A stretch of DNA of 64,000 nucleotides from the NCBI GenBank assembly GCA_040901445.1, contig JBBDYQ010000004.1, forward strand, positions 20,754 through 84,753. The letters are read 5' to 3'. The notes below the pieces were generated by a model that was given only the letters and a program-made list of their open reading frames with translations, ran no database searches and was not told the origin of the DNA. Position numbers and translations under genes: made by a program. Source of the stretch: Thermoleophilaceae bacterium. Lineage in GTDB: Bacteria; Actinomycetota; Thermoleophilia; Solirubrobacterales; Thermoleophilaceae. This document shows positions 62,505-64,000 of this stretch, piece after piece. The stretch's first letter is position 1, and every line of letters begins with the position of its first letter.

Positions 62505-62804
62505 GTGACGGACCTCATCAGCTGGGTCGTCTTCGGCTTCTTCGTGGGCGCGTTCGCGCGGCTGATCGTGCCCGGGCGCCAGCCGATCGGGCTGCTCTGG
62601 ACGCTGGGGCTCGGCGTGGCCGGGGCGATCTCCGGCGGAGTGATCGCCGAGGAGCTGCTGGACGTCGGCGACAAAGACGCGTTCGACTTCGAGAGCTTCG
62701 TGGCGGGCGTTATCGTCGCCTCGTTCCTGGTGGCGATCGCGTCCAACCTGCTCAAGCGGGGCCGGCGCGGCGGCCGCGAGCGCGAGCGCGAGCGCGAGCT
62801 GTGA
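62505..62804 (+). CDS. GlsB/YeaQ/YmgE-family small membrane protein
   Basis: A 99-residue protein with three hydrophobic segments (VVFGFFVGAFARLIVPG; TLGLGVAGAISGGVI; GVIVASFLVAIASNLL), the Gly-rich pattern of the transglycosylase-associated/YeaQ family, and a strongly basic-acidic tail (REREREREL). Linked to stress in other bacteria. GTG 62505 start; it overlaps the next gene (GTGA). Confidence 0.82.
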   Translation: MTDLISWVVFGFFVGAFARLIVPGRQPIGLLWTLGLGVAGAISGGVIAEELLDVGDKDAFDFESFVAGVIVASFLVAIASNLLKRGRRGGREREREREL

Positions 62805-63286
62805 CCACCGACCTCCCGCCGCAGAGCGCCCCCAGCGACGAGACCGAGAAGCAGCGCCTGGACCGCAACCTCGCCGAGCTGCTCGGGGAGCTGCGCGTGG
62901 CGCTGCCGGGCGTGCAGGTGCTGTTCGCGTTCCTGCTCACGGTCCCGTTCAGCCAGCGCTTCGAGGAGACCACGGCGTTCCAGGAGAAGGTGTACTTCGT
63001 CACGCTGCTGCTCACGGCCGTGGCCTCCGCGCTGCTCATCGCGCCCACCGCCCACCACCGCATCCAGTTCCGCCAGCAGGACAAGTTCCACATCGTGGCC
63101 ACGGCCAACAAGCTCGCGATAGCCGGCCTCGGCGCGCTGGCGCTGGCCATGATCGGCGTCGTGATGCTGGTCACCGACTTCCTCTTCGCAACTTCCACCA
63201 CGATCGTCGTGACCATGCTCACCGCGCTGCTGTTCGCCGTGGTCTGGTACGCGCTGCCGATCTCGCGGCGGCTGTCGGGCGATTAG
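62801..63286 (+). CDS. DUF6328-family membrane protein
   Basis: A 161-residue protein. A soluble N-terminus (1-35) is followed by four hydrophobic helices, starting with ELRVALPGVQVLFAFLLTVPFSQRF, which is the family signature, and a HHRIQFRQQDK basic loop. No known function. It precedes rplM by 132 bases. Confidence 0.8.
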   Translation: MTTDLPPQSAPSDETEKQRLDRNLAELLGELRVALPGVQVLFAFLLTVPFSQRFEETTAFQEKVYFVTLLLTAVASALLIAPTAHHRIQFRQQDKFHIVATANKLAIAGLGALALAMIGVVMLVTDFLFATSTTIVVTMLTALLFAVVWYALPISRRLSGD

Positions 63287-63418
63287 GGGGCGCCGCGCCG
63301 GTGCCCTCTCCGACCGCCCACAGCGCCGCCCGCCCACATCGCCGCGCGGGCGCTAACATGAGCCGCCGCGCGTGCCGAGGCTGGCCCCAGTCGCCGCCCC
63401 GGTGCGCTTTTCGTGCTC

Positions 63419-63853
63419 ATGAAGACCTTCGTCGCCACCCCCGCCAACCGCGAGCGCAACTGGCTCGTGGTCGACGCCACGGGCAAGACGCTCGGCCGCC
63501 TGGCCACCCAGCTCGCGGACACGCTGCGCGGCAAGCGCAAGCCCGAGTACACGCCGCATTGCGACGTCGGGGACTTCGTGATCGTGGTCAACGCAGAGAA
63601 GATCTCCGTCACCGGCAAGAAGCGCGAGGAGAAGCGCTACTACCGCCACTCCGGCTACCCCGGCGGGCTCCGCTCCCGCACGCTCAACGACATGCTCGAG
63701 CGCCGGCCGGAAGAGGTCATACGCCTGGCGGTCAAGGGCATGCTGCCGCGCAACCGCCTCGCCCGCCAGCAGCTCAGCAAGCTCAAGGTCTACGCGGGCC
63801 CTGACCACCCGCACGTCGCCCAGAAGCCACAGCCCCTGGAGGTCGACGCCTGA
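63419..63853 (+). CDS. rplM: Ribosomal protein L13 (uL13)
   Basis: A 144-residue large-subunit protein ([67 protein letters not shown]). ATG 63419 is the conserved start. Upstream, TAACAT at 63354-63359 fits a -10 with a leader of about 55 bases. It overlaps rpsI by one base (TGATG). Confidence 0.97.
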   Translation: MKTFVATPANRERNWLVVDATGKTLGRLATQLADTLRGKRKPEYTPHCDVGDFVIVVNAEKISVTGKKREEKRYYRHSGYPGGLRSRTLNDMLERRPEEVIRLAVKGMLPRNRLARQQLSKLKVYAGPDHPHVAQKPQPLEVDA

Positions 63854-64000
63854 TGATCGACGACGAGCGCGACGAGGGCACGCCCGACGAGGGCGCCCCC
63901 GAGGCCGAGGAGCCCGCCGAGGAGCAGCCCGCGGCCGAGGAGCCTGCCGAGGAGCAGCCCGCGGCCGAGGAGCCTGCCGAGGAGCAGCCCGCGGCCGAGG
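63853..64000 (+). CDS. rpsI: Ribosomal protein S9 (uS9), N-terminal fragment
   Basis: Only 49 codons are in the window, all of them an acidic N-terminal extension ([14 protein letters not shown], then EEPAEEQPAA repeated). The identity as S9 rests on the position: rplM is nearly always followed by rpsI, and actinobacterial S9 proteins have variable acidic N-terminal extensions. The core domain lies beyond the window, so this is not confirmed by its own sequence. Confidence 0.7.
   Translation, partial: MIDDERDEGTPDEGAPEAEEPAEEQPAAEEPAEEQPAAEEPAEEQPAAE
63907..64000. repeat. 30-bp tandem repeat at the start of rpsI
   Basis: At least three 30-bp units (63907, 63937, 63967) run to the window end, each encoding EEPAEEQPAA; the first differs by one base. 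The copy number cannot be read here. Confidence 0.85.

Overview
The window is a dense, GC-rich (roughly 70%) bacterial chromosome segment with about 73 protein genes, frequent GTG/TTG starts and many 1-4 nt start/stop overlaps. An actinobacterium fits best, most likely of the Thermoleophilia/Solirubrobacterales type. The grounds are a wax-ester synthase/DGAT, a SARP-type regulator, the CysO-CysM-Mec+ cysteine route, GuaB3 next to GuaA, EttA, a CGNR regulator and a DtxR/IdeR-like iron box. The taxon is an inference. I saw no tRNA, rRNA, CRISPR array, transposase or integrase, and no gene-free stretch above 300 bases.

Layout. 0-9.7 kb: wax-ester synthase, M28 peptidase, ispH, TauE-type exporter, a thioredoxin-fold protein without its CXXC, a CADD-like diiron protein (candidate self-sacrificing pABA synthase), a secreted protein, a ferric-type ABC ATPase, DUF192 and Sco1. 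9.8-18.5 kb: NarL-type two-component pair, PIG-L deacetylase, a 1310-residue SARP-cyclase-ATPase regulator and, divergent from it, an alpha/beta-hydrolase-glycosyltransferase fusion. 18.5-27.8 kb: rhodanese-MoeB, CysO, iron-transport binding protein and permease, a lasso-leader-like/LPFTG surface protein, CysM, a PIN toxin with an antitoxin fused to a Mug-like glycosylase, a TatA/cupredoxin/Tat-signal operon and the JAMM protease Mec+. 27.8-33 kb: two coupled acyl-CoA dehydrogenases, a peptidase, a CGNR regulator and a DUF1802 gene. 33-41.3 kb: hydantoinase/oxoprolinase operon, TetR and an R2-like ligand-binding oxidase, EttA. 41.3-49 kb: AraC/VOC pair, DAHP synthase, hotdog thioesterase, NadB, HDAC-like deacetylase, two zinc-ribbon proteins, a glycosyltransferase and a lone Flp pilin. 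49-64 kb: housekeeping runs (murI-rph-rdgB-CDF, tldD-pmbA, HU-pyrF, LysM-DacA-pfkB, guaB3-guaA, rplM-rpsI).

How the genes work together. The cysteine genes (MoeB-like activator, CysO, CysM, Mec+) are spread over 9 kb instead of forming one operon, and CysO ends Gly-Gly-Ser, so it probably needs trimming before activation. The ferric transporter is split: the ATPase lies 12 kb from its binding protein and permease, but both loci carry the same TTAGG-N4-CCTAA-type box. The leading candidates for something undescribed are the PIN/antitoxin-glycosylase pair at 24.5-26.1 kb and the leader-peptide/sortase-signal protein at 22.8-23.3 kb. At least eleven genes have a TANNNT hexamer 6-11 nt before the start codon, which suggests many leaderless transcripts.
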